Source: an uncultured Anaerobiospirillum sp.
GTDB lineage: Bacteria; Pseudomonadota; Gammaproteobacteria; Enterobacterales; Succinivibrionaceae
Assembly (NCBI GenBank): GCA_944392765.1
Contig: CALXXU010000001.1
Location: 39,003-103,002 of the forward strand
Length of the DNA: 64,000 nucleotides
Direction: 5' to 3'
Each line of letters begins with the position of its first letter. The first letter of the stretch is position 1. Shown here piece by piece: positions 17,997 through 27,555 of this stretch. Under the pieces are notes generated by a model. The model did no database searches. It saw only the letters and a list, made by a program, of their open reading frames with translations, and had not been told where the DNA came from. The position numbers and the translations under genes were made by a program.

Positions 17997-18340
17997 CCCC
18001 GAAGCCCTCAACTGGGCCGCCCACCAGCCCCAAAGGCATCTGTGGGCCAAGCCCATATTTAGAGCGACCGCACATTTAGAGCGACACGCTTAGCCCCGCA
18101 GTGGCTAAGCGGCTTTACGGCGGCTAAGTGGCCCTGCGGCTATTAACCGGCTTTATGGCGGCTAACTGGAGCGGCTGGGGCTAACTGGAGCGGCGGCTAA
18201 ATTGCGGCGCTGCCATTAAGTTGCGCCCTAACAGCGGGCAATATGTATCTATCTTGAGCCAATTTTGTGATAAACATGCGTTTTTTGCTCTGAAGCGAAG
18301 CGAAAAATGGGATCTTGGGCGCGCCCTTTAGGCCTAGCTT
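17997..18340. other. Intergenic gap rep-pgi with GCGGCTAA-type repeats
   Basis: The 450-bp gap contains, at about 18100-18215, six to seven degenerate copies of a motif GCGGCTAA(C/G)TGG, plus two copies of a segment around TTTAGAGCGAC near 18060-18085. The rest is unstructured apart from the pgi promoter. No coding capacity is seen. Confidence 0.6.
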
Positions 18341-18369
18341 TTGGCGGCCCCTAGAAAACGCGCTATATT
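18341..18369 (+). promoter_or_regulatory. Probable pgi promoter
   Basis: TTGGCG (18341-18346) and TATATT (18364-18369) with a 17-bp spacer, about 75 bp upstream of the pgi start codon. Confidence 0.5.
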
Positions 18370-18445
18370 AGGGGGTTAGTGGGACGCCCGTCAGGCGAAC
18401 CTGTTTACGTATTTTTAGCACCCTTAGCTGATGAGAGGAGATGTC

Positions 18446-20098
18446 ATGCTAAAGAACGTCAATCCAACTACGACCAAGGCTTGGAAGGCACTGGAAGAGC
18501 ACTTTGCTCAGACCAAGGGTCGTACCTTAAAGGAGCTCTTTGCCGCTGATCCTAAGCGCTTTGAGGAATTTTCCTTAAGCGTCGGTGACGGCGATATCGT
18601 AGTTGACTATTCCAAGAACCTGATTGATAAGAAGACCCTGTCCTTACTCCTTGATTTAGCTAACGAGTGTGACGTCAAGGACGACATCGTCGCTATGTTC
18701 AAGGGCGATAAGATCAATCGCACCGAGGACCGTGCCGTACTGCACACCGCCTTACGTAACTTCTCAGGCGAGCCTGTGATGTTAGACGGCGCTGACGTTA
18801 TGGTAGACGTTAAGGCAGTCCTTGCTAAGATGAAGAGCTTCTGCGAGCGCGTCATCTCTGGTGAGTGGAAGGGCTACACCGGCAAGCCTATTACCGACGT
18901 AGTTAACATCGGTATCGGTGGTTCGGACTTAGGTCCTTGCATGATCACTGAGGCCTTAACCCCATATCACAACCACTTAAAGAGCCACTTTGTCTCCAAT
19001 ATCGACGGCACTCAGATCGCTGAGACCTTAAAGAAGCTCAATCCTGAGACCACCTTATTCTTAATAGCCTCTAAGACCTTCACCACCTTAGAGACCATGA
19101 CCAACGCCCACACCGCCCGCGACTGGTTCTTAAAGAGCGCCGGTGATATCAAGCACGTCGCTAAGCACTTCGTCGCCTTATCGACCAATGCTAAGGGCGT
19201 CAGCGAGTTCGGTATCGATACCGACAATATGTTCGAGTTCTGGGACTGGGTCGGTGGCCGTTACTCCTCGTGGTCGGCGATTGGTCTGTCGATCGCCTTA
19301 GCTTGTGGCTACGACAACTTCGAGCAGTTCTTAAAGGGCGGCTACGAGATGGACTGCCACTTCAAGAGCGCCGACTTTGAGCACAATATCCCAGTACTCT
19401 TAGCCTTAATTGGCATTTGGTACAACAACTTCTACCACTTTGCCACCGAGGCGATCTTACCTTACGACCAGTATATGTATCGCTTCCCTGCTTACTTCCA
19501 GCAGGGCAATATGGAGTCCAATGGTAAGAGCGTAGACCGTGACGGCAACAAGGTTACCTATGAGACCGGCCCAATCATTTGGGGTGAGCCAGGCACCAAT
19601 GGTCAGCACGCCTTCTATCAGTTAATTCACCAGGGCACCAAGGTCATCCCATGTGACTTCATTGCTCCAGCCCGCACCCACAACCCAATTGGCGATCACC
19701 ACGTCAAGCTCTTATCGAACTTCTTTGCCCAGACCGAGGCTTTAGCCTTTGGTAAGACCAAGGAAGCGGTTGAGGCTGAGTTCCTCGCCAAGGGCAAGAC
19801 CTTAGATCAAGTTAAGGACGTAGTACCATTCAAGATCTTTGAGGGCAATCGTCCAACCAACTCGATCTTAGTCAAGGAGATCACCCCACGTACCTTAGGT
19901 ATGTTAGTCGCCCTCTACGAGCACAAGATCTTCGTCCAAGGCGCTATCTGGAACATCTTCTCCTTCGATCAATGGGGTGTTGAGTTAGGCAAGCAGCTGG
20001 CCTTAAAGATTATCCCAGAGCTCGAGAACAACGAGACCATCACCTCGCACGATTCCTCGACCAATGGCTTAATCAACGCTTACAAGAAGCTCAAGTAA
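18446..20098 (+). CDS. pgi: Glucose-6-phosphate isomerase
   Basis: Pgi interconverts glucose 6-phosphate and fructose 6-phosphate in glycolysis and gluconeogenesis. The 550-aa protein aligns along its whole length with E. coli Pgi, including INRTENRAVLH-like [29 protein letters not shown], the phosphate-binding [41 protein letters not shown] and the C-terminal [11 protein letters not shown] start it at ATG 18446 after GAGAGGAG rather than at the in-frame ATG five codons upstream. Codon use is strongly biased (for example TTA for Leu and AAG for Lys), as expected for high expression. Confidence 0.97.
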   Translation: MLKNVNPTTTKAWKALEEHFAQTKGRTLKELFAADPKRFEEFSLSVGDGDIVVDYSKNLIDKKTLSLLLDLANECDVKDDIVAMFKGDKINRTEDRAVLHTALRNFSGEPVMLDGADVMVDVKAVLAKMKSFCERVISGEWKGYTGKPITDVVNIGIGGSDLGPCMITEALTPYHNHLKSHFVSNIDGTQIAETLKKLNPETTLFLIASKTFTTLETMTNAHTARDWFLKSAGDIKHVAKHFVALSTNAKGVSEFGIDTDNMFEFWDWVGGRYSSWSAIGLSIALACGYDNFEQFLKGGYEMDCHFKSADFEHNIPVLLALIGIWYNNFYHFATEAILPYDQYMYRFPAYFQQGNMESNGKSVDRDGNKVTYETGPIIWGEPGTNGQHAFYQLIHQGTKVIPCDFIAPARTHNPIGDHHVKLLSNFFAQTEALAFGKTKEAVEAEFLAKGKTLDQVKDVVPFKIFEGNRPTNSILVKEITPRTLGMLVALYEHKIFVQGAIWNIFSFDQWGVELGKQLALKIIPELENNETITSHDSSTNGLINAYKKLK

Positions 20099-20139
20099 GC
20101 CTCACGCGGTAAAACCTAATAACAGGTTCTACCCAAAAT

Positions 20140-20181
20140 CAAAAAAAAAAAGAGGCCCCGGCACTGCCGGGGCCTCTTTTT
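20140..20181. terminator. Bidirectional terminator between pgi and the hydrolase gene
   Basis: AGAGGCCCCGG (20151-20161) pairs with CCGGGGCCTCT (20167-20177), with eleven A residues before it and five T residues after it, so it can act on both strands between convergent genes. Confidence 0.9.
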
Positions 20182-20219
20182 ATTGCGCCCCGAGGCTGGG
20201 GCCAAGGCTGACAGCCTAG

Positions 20220-21104
20220 CTAGCGCACAAAAGTGCGCACAAAGGTGATGGCCTGGTCAAACCATTGGGTCAGATAGTCATCTACGATGCTAAAGGCCCC
20301 TGGATCCACCTCGTCGCAGGCTAAGGTGGCACCGTGCAAGCCGCGCGCAAAGATATGCAGCTCACACGGACAGCCATGCTGCCACATGGCTTGGGCCATC
20401 ACCAAGGCATTGCCCACCGGCACGCTCTGGTCAGTTGCGGTGTGCCAAATGAACATCGGAGGCGTGTCAGCGGTGACATTGCGCTCACAAGAGTAGCGCT
20501 CCCACATCTTCGGGTCATTGCTACCAGTAAAGCAGCCAAAGGTGACCTGATGAGCCAGCTTTGGGTCAGCACTGATGACCGCATAGCTTAAGATGGCGCC
20601 ATCAGGACGCAAGAGCTTAGGATCACCGCCGGTGAGATCAGCAAGCTCAGCTGAATCGTACAAGGTCGCCATAGTCGCAGCTAAGTGCCCGCCCGCCGAG
20701 AAGCCGCACACAATCAGCTTATGCGCCGTAAAGCCCAAATCCTCACGGGTACGCAGCTCTTTGATGGCTGAACCGACCGCATGCAGCGCCTCAAGGCCGA
20801 CGCCGTGACCAGGCACGGCCTCTTCGTTTAAGCGCGTGGGGTAATCGATGGTCACAGCATCAAAACCGGCGCGGGCAAAGTAACGGCCCACGATATGGTC
20901 TTCACTAAAAGAGCAAAACTCGTAGCCACCACCGGGCAACACCACCACTAAATACTTAGGGTCAGACTGATTCTTGCCTTCGGCGCGCGCCAAGAACAGA
21001 TCGAGCTTACGCCCATCGCTCAACTCAACGGTGCCATCGGCCGGTACTGCCTTAAGCATCCACTCATGCTTTTGGGCAAAAAACTTTTGCTCTTCCGTGG
21101 TCAT
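20220..21104 (-). CDS. Alpha/beta-hydrolase, esterase/lipase (BD-FAE/acetyl-esterase type)
   Basis: The 294-aa cytoplasmic hydrolase has the oxyanion segment VVLPGGGYEFCS (residues 54-65), the nucleophile elbow GFSAGGH with Ser136, then HTATDQSVPV with the catalytic Asp and LHGATL with the catalytic His. Proteins of this type often deacetylate plant or microbial polysaccharide fragments; the true substrate is not visible. The start has AGGAGC upstream. Immediately upstream on the same strand lies a truncated duplicate that shares the C-terminal 85 residues, so the gene arose in, or was left by, a tandem duplication. Confidence 0.85.
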   Translation of the reverse strand: MTTEEQKFFAQKHEWMLKAVPADGTVELSDGRKLDLFLARAEGKNQSDPKYLVVVLPGGGYEFCSFSEDHIVGRYFARAGFDAVTIDYPTRLNEEAVPGHGVGLEALHAVGSAIKELRTREDLGFTAHKLIVCGFSAGGHLAATMATLYDSAELADLTGGDPKLLRPDGAILSYAVISADPKLAHQVTFGCFTGSNDPKMWERYSCERNVTADTPPMFIWHTATDQSVPVGNALVMAQAMWQHGCPCELHIFARGLHGATLACDEVDPGAFSIVDDYLTQWFDQAITFVRTFVR

Positions 21105-21113
21105 GGGGTGCTC

Positions 21114-21380
21114 CTAATGCACAAAAGTCCGAATAAAGGTGAGCGCGCGCTCAAACCATTGGGTCAGGTAATCATCAACCATGTCAAACTCGCCGGGATC
21201 GACCTCATCGCAGGCGAGGCTGACGCCGTGACGGCCGCGTGCCAGGACACAGAGCTCGCAGCTATTGCCATGTTGCCACATAGCTTGCGCCATTGAAAGC
21301 GCATGCTGCACCGGCACTTGCTGGTCGGTGGCGGTGTGCCAGATGAACAGCGGCGGGGTATCGGCCGTGACAGTGCCCAC
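21114..21380 (-). pseudogene. 5'-truncated duplicate of the alpha/beta-hydrolase
   Basis: The minus strand encodes about 85 residues (VTADTPPLFIWHTATDQQVP... to ...FIRTFVH) that match the C-terminal third of the neighbouring hydrolase at most positions, including the catalytic Asp and His, but the nucleophile half is missing. It has no start-site signal of its own; the remaining upstream DNA is the dnaE promoter region. This is a decayed tandem copy. Confidence 0.85.
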
Positions 21381-21473
21381 AGTGCCGGACTGAAAGCCGC
21401 ATCAAACCTTGTTTCTGTGGGCTTTGGTGTGAGTTTAGAATAGAAAGATTGGGCCCTAAAAACAAGCGCTTGG

Positions 21474-21479
21474 TATAAT
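21474..21479 (+). promoter_or_regulatory. -10 element for dnaE
   Basis: A perfect TATAAT lies about 30 bases before the dnaE start codon; the best -35 is TTGGGC with a long spacer of 19 bp. The hydrolase remnant ends just upstream, so transcription diverges here. Confidence 0.5.
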
Positions 21480-21507
21480 TTAGAACAAAATTTTAGCGAG
21501 GTGTCCT

Positions 21508-24500
21508 ATGCCTAAAAGCGCCCTTTTTCCGTCCTATCCCCTCCAAGCTCCTGAGTCCAATCGTGCCGCAGGTGGCCTTGATTACGACTACGGCGCTCAA
21601 GGCTTAAATTACATCCCGCTGCACGTGCACTCGGACTACTCGATCCTCGATGGCTTAGAGAGTGTCGAGGCTATCGTCAAGCAAGCAGTCAAGCTTAAGA
21701 TCCCGGCCGTTGCCTTAACTGATCTGACCAATATCTGCGGTTATATCAAGTTTTACTCGGCCTGCCGCGCCAACGGCATCAAGCCGATTATGGGCGCTGA
21801 CCTCTTGGTCGAAGAGCCGGTCAAGCAAGGCGAAGAGCCGCGCGTCTTTAGACTCACGGTTCTGGCGATGGATCGCGAGGGCAAGCAAAACCTCTACGAC
21901 TTGCTCTCGGAGGCCTGGCTGCGCTCGCACCCAGGCTCCTTTGATGCCTACACCAAGTTAGATGAACTGGCCAAGTTCAGCGCGGGCCTTATCGTGCTCA
22001 ATGGCTTTCGCGGCGACTTGGCCTATTATCTGGCCGACCACAACCAAAAGAAGCTGCACGAGCGGGTGCAATTTTATTTAGAGCACTTTGGCGATCGCTT
22101 CTGCTTGGAGCTAACCCGCACCGGCCGTGAGGGCGAGGGCAGCTTTGAGCGCGGCGCCTTAGAGCTGTGCGTGCAATATGGCATTTGCCCCGTCGCAACC
22201 AACGACACCTGTTTCTTGTACGGCGAGGACGCGATCGGTAAGGATGGCATTTCCGACTATCAAGTGCACGATGTGCGCGTCTCGATTCAAGCAGGCCTCA
22301 AGCGCAACGATAAGGAAATGGCGCGCCGCTACTCCAAAGAGCAGTACTTAAAGTCGCCCGAGGCGATGCGCCAGCTCTTTTTTGACCTGCCCGAGGCCCT
22401 AGCCAACACCCGTAGTATCGCCGAGCGCTGCAATGTTGAGTTAGAGCTCGACCACCCGCGCCTGCCACGCTACCCTACCGGTGACTTAACTCCGGCCGAA
22501 TGCTTGCGCCAAAAGGCCCATGAGGGCTTAAAAGAGCGCCTTAATTTCTTATTCCCTGATCCTAAGGTGCGTGAGGAAAAGCGCCCGATCTATGAGAAGC
22601 GCCTGGAGGTCGAACTTGATGTGATCATCAAGATGGACTTCCCTGGCTACTTCCTCATCGTTATGGAATTTATCCAGTGGTCCAAGGACCATGGCGTGCC
22701 GGTGGGACCGGGCCGTGGCTCGGGCGGTGGCTCGCTTGTGGCCTACGCCCTTAAGATCACGGACTTTGACCCGATGGCCTTTGACCTGCTGTTCGAGCGT
22801 TTTTTGAACCCAGAACGTGTCTCGATGCCGGACTTCGACGTCGACTTCTGCCAGCGCAATCGTGAAAAGACGATTGAGCACGTCAAGGAGACCTACTCGA
22901 CCAACGCCGTTTCGCAGATTGCCGCCTTCGGTACCATGGCCCCGAAAGCTGCGATCAAGGACGTGGCGCGCGCCTTAGATATCAACTACAACGAAGCTGA
23001 CCGCGTCGCTAAGATGCTGCCGCAACAGCCGGGTCTGACCTTTAAGGCCGCGATGGGCTTTGATAAGAAGGGCAATCCGTGCGATTCGGCCGCCCCAGAT
23101 TTCTTAAACCTCTACAACCAGGCGATCAACAACGATAACAAGCAATTAATTGAGCTCATTCACTACGCGATGCGCCTTGAAGGCGTGATCAAGACCATTG
23201 GTAAGCACGCGGCCGGTGTGGTCATTTCCCCGACCCGTACCGCCGAGTTCACCCCACTCATGCTCGACTCCGATGGCAATCCGATCACCCAATTTGATAA
23301 GAAGGATGTGGAGCACGCGGGCTTAGTTAAGTTCGACTTCTTAGGTCTGACCACCTTGACGATCATCCAAGATGCCTTGGATATGATCAACGCCAAGCAA
23401 GCGCGCTTGGGGCTACCACCGGTGGATATTCACGCTATTCCGTACCACGACGACGCCTCCTTTGAGGTCTTGCAGCAAGGTGAGACCACGGCGGTGTTCC
23501 AGCTGGAATCGGACGGTATGCGCAAGCTCATCGGCCAGATGCGCCCAGACCGCTTTGACGACATGATCGCCTTGGTGGCCCTATACCGCCCAGGCCCAAT
23601 TAAATCAGGCATGGTGGAGCACTTCGTTAAGCGTAAGCACGGTGAAGAAGAGGTTTCCTACCCAAGCCCTGACTTCCAGGACCTCGATTTAAAGCCAATC
23701 TTGGACTCGACCTACGGCGTTATCGTGTACCAAGAGCAGGTTATGCAGATTGCGCAGGTGTTGGCAGGCTACTCCTTAGGTGGTGCTGACATTCTGCGTC
23801 GTGCTATGGGTAAGAAGAATCCAGCCGAAATGGCCGGACAGCGCTCGGTGTTCAAAGAAGGTGCCGCCAAGAAGGGCAAGGACACGGAGATCGCGATGAA
23901 GATCTTCGACCAGGTGGAGATGTTCGCCGAGTACGGCTTCAACAAGTCGCACTCAGCGGCCTACGCCCTGGTCGCATGGTGGACCTTATATCTTAAGGTG
24001 CACTACCCAGCTGAGTTCCTAGCGGCGATGATGACCGCTGATCGCCAACACACCGAAAAGCTCGTGTCCTATATCGCCGAATGCCACCGCTTAGGTATTA
24101 TGGTCAATCCGCCTGATGTCAATATTGGCCGCTTTGATTTCACGGTCGATGAGAACGGCGCCATTATCTACGGCCTAGGTGCAATCAAGGGCGTGGGCGA
24201 GGAATTGGTCGCGCAATTAGTCCAAATCCGGCAGCAAGATGGCCCGTACCAGGACTATTTTGACTTTGTAGCCCGAGTAGGCACGCAGCGCCTCAACAAG
24301 AAGACGATGGAATCCTTGATCTTCTCGGGCGCCCTCGACCGCTTAGGGCCATCGCGCGCCTTAATGCACGCGAGCATTGCCAAGGCTATTACCTACGCTT
24401 CGGCCAAGGAAGAGGACTCAGCCAGCGGCCAAATGGATCTATTGGCCGCATTAGATGACGTGGCCGAGACCCCAGAATACGATCAATGCACCCCATGGCC

Positions 24501-25350
24501 GGATAAGTATCGCTTAGCCCAAGAAAAGAGCATGTTAGGCCTCTATCTTTCGGGACACCCGATCAATGCGTACAAGAACGAGCTGATGCGTTATTGCACC
24601 TCGACCTTGGCGCGCTTAAGCCCTGGTACCTTTGATCGCCCGACTATTGCGACCATTGCCGGAGCCGTGATCAACTCGGACGCCCGCACCTCCAAGCGCG
24701 ACGGCGCCAAGTTCTACATCCTGACGATAGATGACTCGACCTCGCAGGTCACGATTCCGCTCTACGGTCCACAGGCGGAGGAGTACACCAAGATCTTAGA
24801 GGAGCGTCGCCAAAGCAAGGAGCGCAAGTTAAGCTCCTCACCGGACGTCGACGAGAGCTTATTGTGCGAGGCGCCGCTCATATTGATTGCGACCATCGCC
24901 TACTTCAATGCGCCTGAAGGCGCGCGCCTGCGCGTACGCCGCCTGCAAACGATCGAGCGCATTCGCAGAATGCGCGCCCACAACATCACGCTGTGTTTAG
25001 AGCGCAAGTTCTACGAGCAAAACGCCAAGCTCATCAACGATATCATTGGGCGCAATCTGCTCAGCGTCGAGGAGATCAAGGCCAATCTGCAACGGGCGCA
25101 CGTCCCGGCCAAGAACTTCTTCCCAGGGCTGCCGCAACCGAGCATGGAGCATTTTGAGCGCAATCAAGGGCGCTTTGACCAAAGCGAGGATGAGGTCTTA
25201 GTCGACGAGGGCTGCAGCTTAAGCCTGCTCATTGATAACACCAAGATCAATTTGCAGAACAACTACTTCCGCGTGCTGCCGTCAGACGACCTAGTCGAGT
25301 CGATCCGCGACCTGGCAGGCCCCGACTCGGTCCAAATCCTCTACCACTAA
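21508..25350 (+). CDS. dnaE: DNA polymerase III alpha subunit
   Basis: DnaE is the replicative polymerase subunit. The PHP domain begins at YIPLHVHSDYSILDGL (about residue 36), the palm carries MPDFDVDFC near residue 440 with two of the three catalytic Asp residues, GPGRGSGGGSLVAY lies just before it, and TAVFQLESDGM carries the region of the third. The fingers motif YGFNKSHSAAYALVAW and the OB-fold VTIPLYG in the C-terminus are present. At 1280 aa it is about 120 aa longer than E. coli DnaE, through a 35-aa N-terminal extension and an insert near residues 1090-1120. Ribosome-binding site GCGAGGTG precedes ATG. Confidence 0.97.
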   Translation: MPKSALFPSYPLQAPESNRAAGGLDYDYGAQGLNYIPLHVHSDYSILDGLESVEAIVKQAVKLKIPAVALTDLTNICGYIKFYSACRANGIKPIMGADLLVEEPVKQGEEPRVFRLTVLAMDREGKQNLYDLLSEAWLRSHPGSFDAYTKLDELAKFSAGLIVLNGFRGDLAYYLADHNQKKLHERVQFYLEHFGDRFCLELTRTGREGEGSFERGALELCVQYGICPVATNDTCFLYGEDAIGKDGISDYQVHDVRVSIQAGLKRNDKEMARRYSKEQYLKSPEAMRQLFFDLPEALANTRSIAERCNVELELDHPRLPRYPTGDLTPAECLRQKAHEGLKERLNFLFPDPKVREEKRPIYEKRLEVELDVIIKMDFPGYFLIVMEFIQWSKDHGVPVGPGRGSGGGSLVAYALKITDFDPMAFDLLFERFLNPERVSMPDFDVDFCQRNREKTIEHVKETYSTNAVSQIAAFGTMAPKAAIKDVARALDINYNEADRVAKMLPQQPGLTFKAAMGFDKKGNPCDSAAPDFLNLYNQAINNDNKQLIELIHYAMRLEGVIKTIGKHAAGVVISPTRTAEFTPLMLDSDGNPITQFDKKDVEHAGLVKFDFLGLTTLTIIQDALDMINAKQARLGLPPVDIHAIPYHDDASFEVLQQGETTAVFQLESDGMRKLIGQMRPDRFDDMIALVALYRPGPIKSGMVEHFVKRKHGEEEVSYPSPDFQDLDLKPILDSTYGVIVYQEQVMQIAQVLAGYSLGGADILRRAMGKKNPAEMAGQRSVFKEGAAKKGKDTEIAMKIFDQVEMFAEYGFNKSHSAAYALVAWWTLYLKVHYPAEFLAAMMTADRQHTEKLVSYIAECHRLGIMVNPPDVNIGRFDFTVDENGAIIYGLGAIKGVGEELVAQLVQIRQQDGPYQDYFDFVARVGTQRLNKKTMESLIFSGALDRLGPSRALMHASIAKAITYASAKEEDSASGQMDLLAALDDVAETPEYDQCTPWPDKYRLAQEKSMLGLYLSGHPINAYKNELMRYCTSTLARLSPGTFDRPTIATIAGAVINSDARTSKRDGAKFYILTIDDSTSQVTIPLYGPQAEEYTKILEERRQSKERKLSSSPDVDESLLCEAPLILIATIAYFNAPEGARLRVRRLQTIERIRRMRAHNITLCLERKFYEQNAKLINDIIGRNLLSVEEIKANLQRAHVPAKNFFPGLPQPSMEHFERNQGRFDQSEDEVLVDEGCSLSLLIDNTKINLQNNYFRVLPSDDLVESIRDLAGPDSVQILYH

Positions 25351-25374
25351 AGGCCCCAGCCCGCCGCCCACGGG

Positions 25375-25470
25375 CGGGTCTGGTGCGCCTTAGGACACGG
25401 TGCGACTGGAGCATGGTGCGCCTTGGGAACATGGTGCGCCTTGGGAGCATGGTGTGCCATGGGGCACCCT
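25375..25470. repeat. Short tandem repeats GGTGCGCCTTGGGAGCAT-like
   Basis: Three to four copies of a unit of about 18-19 bp (core TGGTGCGCCTTGG) lie between the dnaE and argE genes. An upstream frame that reads through them into argE would encode only low-complexity residues and is not used. Confidence 0.7.
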
Positions 25471-25545
25471 GCGCCCTTTGGGGGCAAAGCCCGGCGGTAC
25501 GAGCCATCAGGCTATGATGAGAGCTCCACTAGGTTAGGAGTTAGT

Positions 25546-26832
25546 ATGGAGCATTACTTAGCGCAGCTTATTGCCCTCAACACGGTCAGTGGCAGCGAGG
25601 ACGCCGCCGCCATTCAGGGCACCGCCCAAGCCGCTCGCTTTTTCAGCGACTTTTTGGTCGAGCAGGGATTAACCGTTCTTGAGATCCCGTGCGCTACCGG
25701 CCAAAAGAGCATCTTGGGCTTAGCCCCGCAGCTGTGGCACGCGCCCAGCGCTGATTTAGGCCTCTTGCTCTCGGGCCACTACGACGTCGTACCCTTTAAC
25801 CCAAGTGATTGGCACTCTGATGCGCTGACGCTAACCCAGCGCGCGGGACGTTTCTACGGGCGCGGCACCTCCGATATGAAGGGCTTTTTAAGCTGCATGA
25901 TGCAGCTTGCCCATGAGAGTTTAGCGGCCGCGCGCGTAAGCTACCTCTTCACCTGCGAGGAAGAAACCTCGATGGCGGGCGCCCAAAGCGTCGCGGCTCT
26001 GTTAAGCGCTCCTGTTATTACAGCTGAGCTTTGTGCGGGCCTGACCATCCGCACCAAGGAACACACGACTCAAGACCCTCAATTCATTGCCGAGCACCTA
26101 GCCCCACTTGCCGGGCGTAAATTTGCCCTGACCGTGATCGGCGAGCCGACTCAAATGCAGCCGGTCTTAGGTCACAAAGGCTGGATTGCACGCGATCTCA
26201 TCATTACGGGCGAGGAGGGCCATGGCTCGCGCAGCCCCATCATCTACAGCGCGATGCAGTCGTTGCCGCTTGTCCTCAAGCACCTTGAAAAGCTGCAAAA
26301 TAAGCTACAGCGCTACGTCGATGAGCGCTTTGAGATTGCCGCTTCCACTTTAAGCATCGGTACGATCAAGGGCGGCCAAAGCTATAACACCATTTGCGCT
26401 GAGATTACCCTAGGTCTTGAGGTGCGCCCGACGCCCAAACTGAGTTTAGCTAAGTTAAATGAGCTGTTAGAACAAACGCTCGCCGCAATCAACGCTGATC
26501 TCCCGCCGCAGTACCCAGCCCGGCTCAATGCTCCATATCCTGACACCGCCGCCTTCCCTGAAGGGCCAAGCGCAGACAACGACCGTACGCGCTACCAGAA
26601 TTACCTCAAGCTGTTAAACCCACAGCTTCAGGCCAAGTACCACGATGCGCTTGCCAGCAGCTATGTCGCCTATTGCACCGAGGCCTCGTGGCTGCAGGTC
26701 ATCACCCACGAGTGCATCATCATGGGCCCTGGCTCGATTGCCGACGCGCACCAAGCCAATGAAGGCATTGATCCCAGTGAGCTGAGTGCCTGCGCCGCCA
26801 CCTTGCAGCGCTTGGCAAGTAAGTTCGCCTAA
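25546..26832 (+). CDS. argE: Acetylornithine deacetylase (M20 family)
   Basis: ArgE hydrolyses N-acetylornithine to ornithine and acetate in arginine synthesis, with a di-metal centre. Visible M20 landmarks in the 428-aa protein: LLLSGHYDVVPF (metal-binding His and Asp), YGRGTSDMKGFLSCM (bridging Asp), FTCEEETSMAGA (catalytic Glu pair), VIGEPTQMQPVLGHKGW with ArgE-like wording, and GPGSIADAHQANEGI near the end with the last metal His. The start ATG 25546 has AGGAG six bases upstream; the longer frame upstream is repeat DNA. Relative to E. coli ArgE (383 aa) there are small inserts near residues 155-180 and 340-370. Confidence 0.88.
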   Translation: MEHYLAQLIALNTVSGSEDAAAIQGTAQAARFFSDFLVEQGLTVLEIPCATGQKSILGLAPQLWHAPSADLGLLLSGHYDVVPFNPSDWHSDALTLTQRAGRFYGRGTSDMKGFLSCMMQLAHESLAAARVSYLFTCEEETSMAGAQSVAALLSAPVITAELCAGLTIRTKEHTTQDPQFIAEHLAPLAGRKFALTVIGEPTQMQPVLGHKGWIARDLIITGEEGHGSRSPIIYSAMQSLPLVLKHLEKLQNKLQRYVDERFEIAASTLSIGTIKGGQSYNTICAEITLGLEVRPTPKLSLAKLNELLEQTLAAINADLPPQYPARLNAPYPDTAAFPEGPSADNDRTRYQNYLKLLNPQLQAKYHDALASSYVAYCTEASWLQVITHECIIMGPGSIADAHQANEGIDPSELSACAATLQRLASKFA

Positions 26833-26976
26833 AGACACAAAACCCAGAGCAATGAGCTCGAGCTCACCTGCTCTGGGTCTTGCAATAAGGGCGCGGCGCG
26901 CCCCCAAGCTGGGGCGCTAAATGAGCTGGGCCTTGGCATGAGCTAGGTCTTGGCATAGCTGCGCCTTGGCGGCGCC

Positions 26977-27375
26977 TTAGCGGCGGCCATGCTGCTGTTC
27001 GCGCAGCTTTTCCTCATTTTTGCGATACATTTCGAGCTCAGCTTCGATCTTAGCGTGAGCCGCAGCGCGGGCCTTTTCGAGCTTAATGCACAAAAGTCCG
27101 GCCAAAATCAGGTAGCCTGCACTTAAGAACGCCAAAATCATCCACAGACCTTGGCTGTAGGGCAGCGGATAGATCGGCTGAATCAAGACCGCAAAAATCA
27201 CGCACACAGCACCGTAGAGGGTTTCGTTTTCACGCACCATGAAATAGAAACCGCCCCACATCATAGCGATGCCGCCTACCAACTGGGCATAGAACAAAAT
27301 AGCCTGTGAAGTTGGAGCTACGGCAATCAGCATAGCCACAGCACCAATAAACGCGATGAATTTGAACAGAGCCAC
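26977..27375 (-). CDS. Small four-helix membrane protein of unknown function
   Basis: About 132 aa with hydrophobic segments at roughly residues 5-22, 27-45, 52-70 and 78-97, followed by a charged, probably helical cytoplasmic tail rich in Ala, Lys and Glu. I chose GTG at 27375 as the start because a strong AGGAGG lies six bases upstream; the longer frame would begin at a TTG without such a signal. It resembles small DUF-type membrane proteins but I cannot name a family. Confidence 0.75.
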   Translation of the reverse strand: MALFKFIAFIGAVAMLIAVAPTSQAILFYAQLVGGIAMMWGGFYFMVRENETLYGAVCVIFAVLIQPIYPLPYSQGLWMILAFLSAGYLILAGLLCIKLEKARAAAHAKIEAELEMYRKNEEKLREQQHGRR

Positions 27376-27555
27376 CCACTTCCTCCTAAGAGAACACAAC
27401 TTGCTTGCAGCGGCAAGTGACGCAATATTGTAGCACTTGGCTACCCCCTTTCGGGGCCAATAGACCTGGCAGACCTCAGACTATGCGCCATCATAGGGCC
27501 TCGTAGGCTTTCAATCTGCAATTTGTTAGCCATTTAGCACCGGGTTGGCGCAGGG

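Noticed and set aside
25423-25545. 41-codon N-terminal extension of ArgE
   Set aside because: It translates tandem repeats into low-complexity Cys/Trp/Met text and lacks a binding site, while ATG 25546 has AGGAG.
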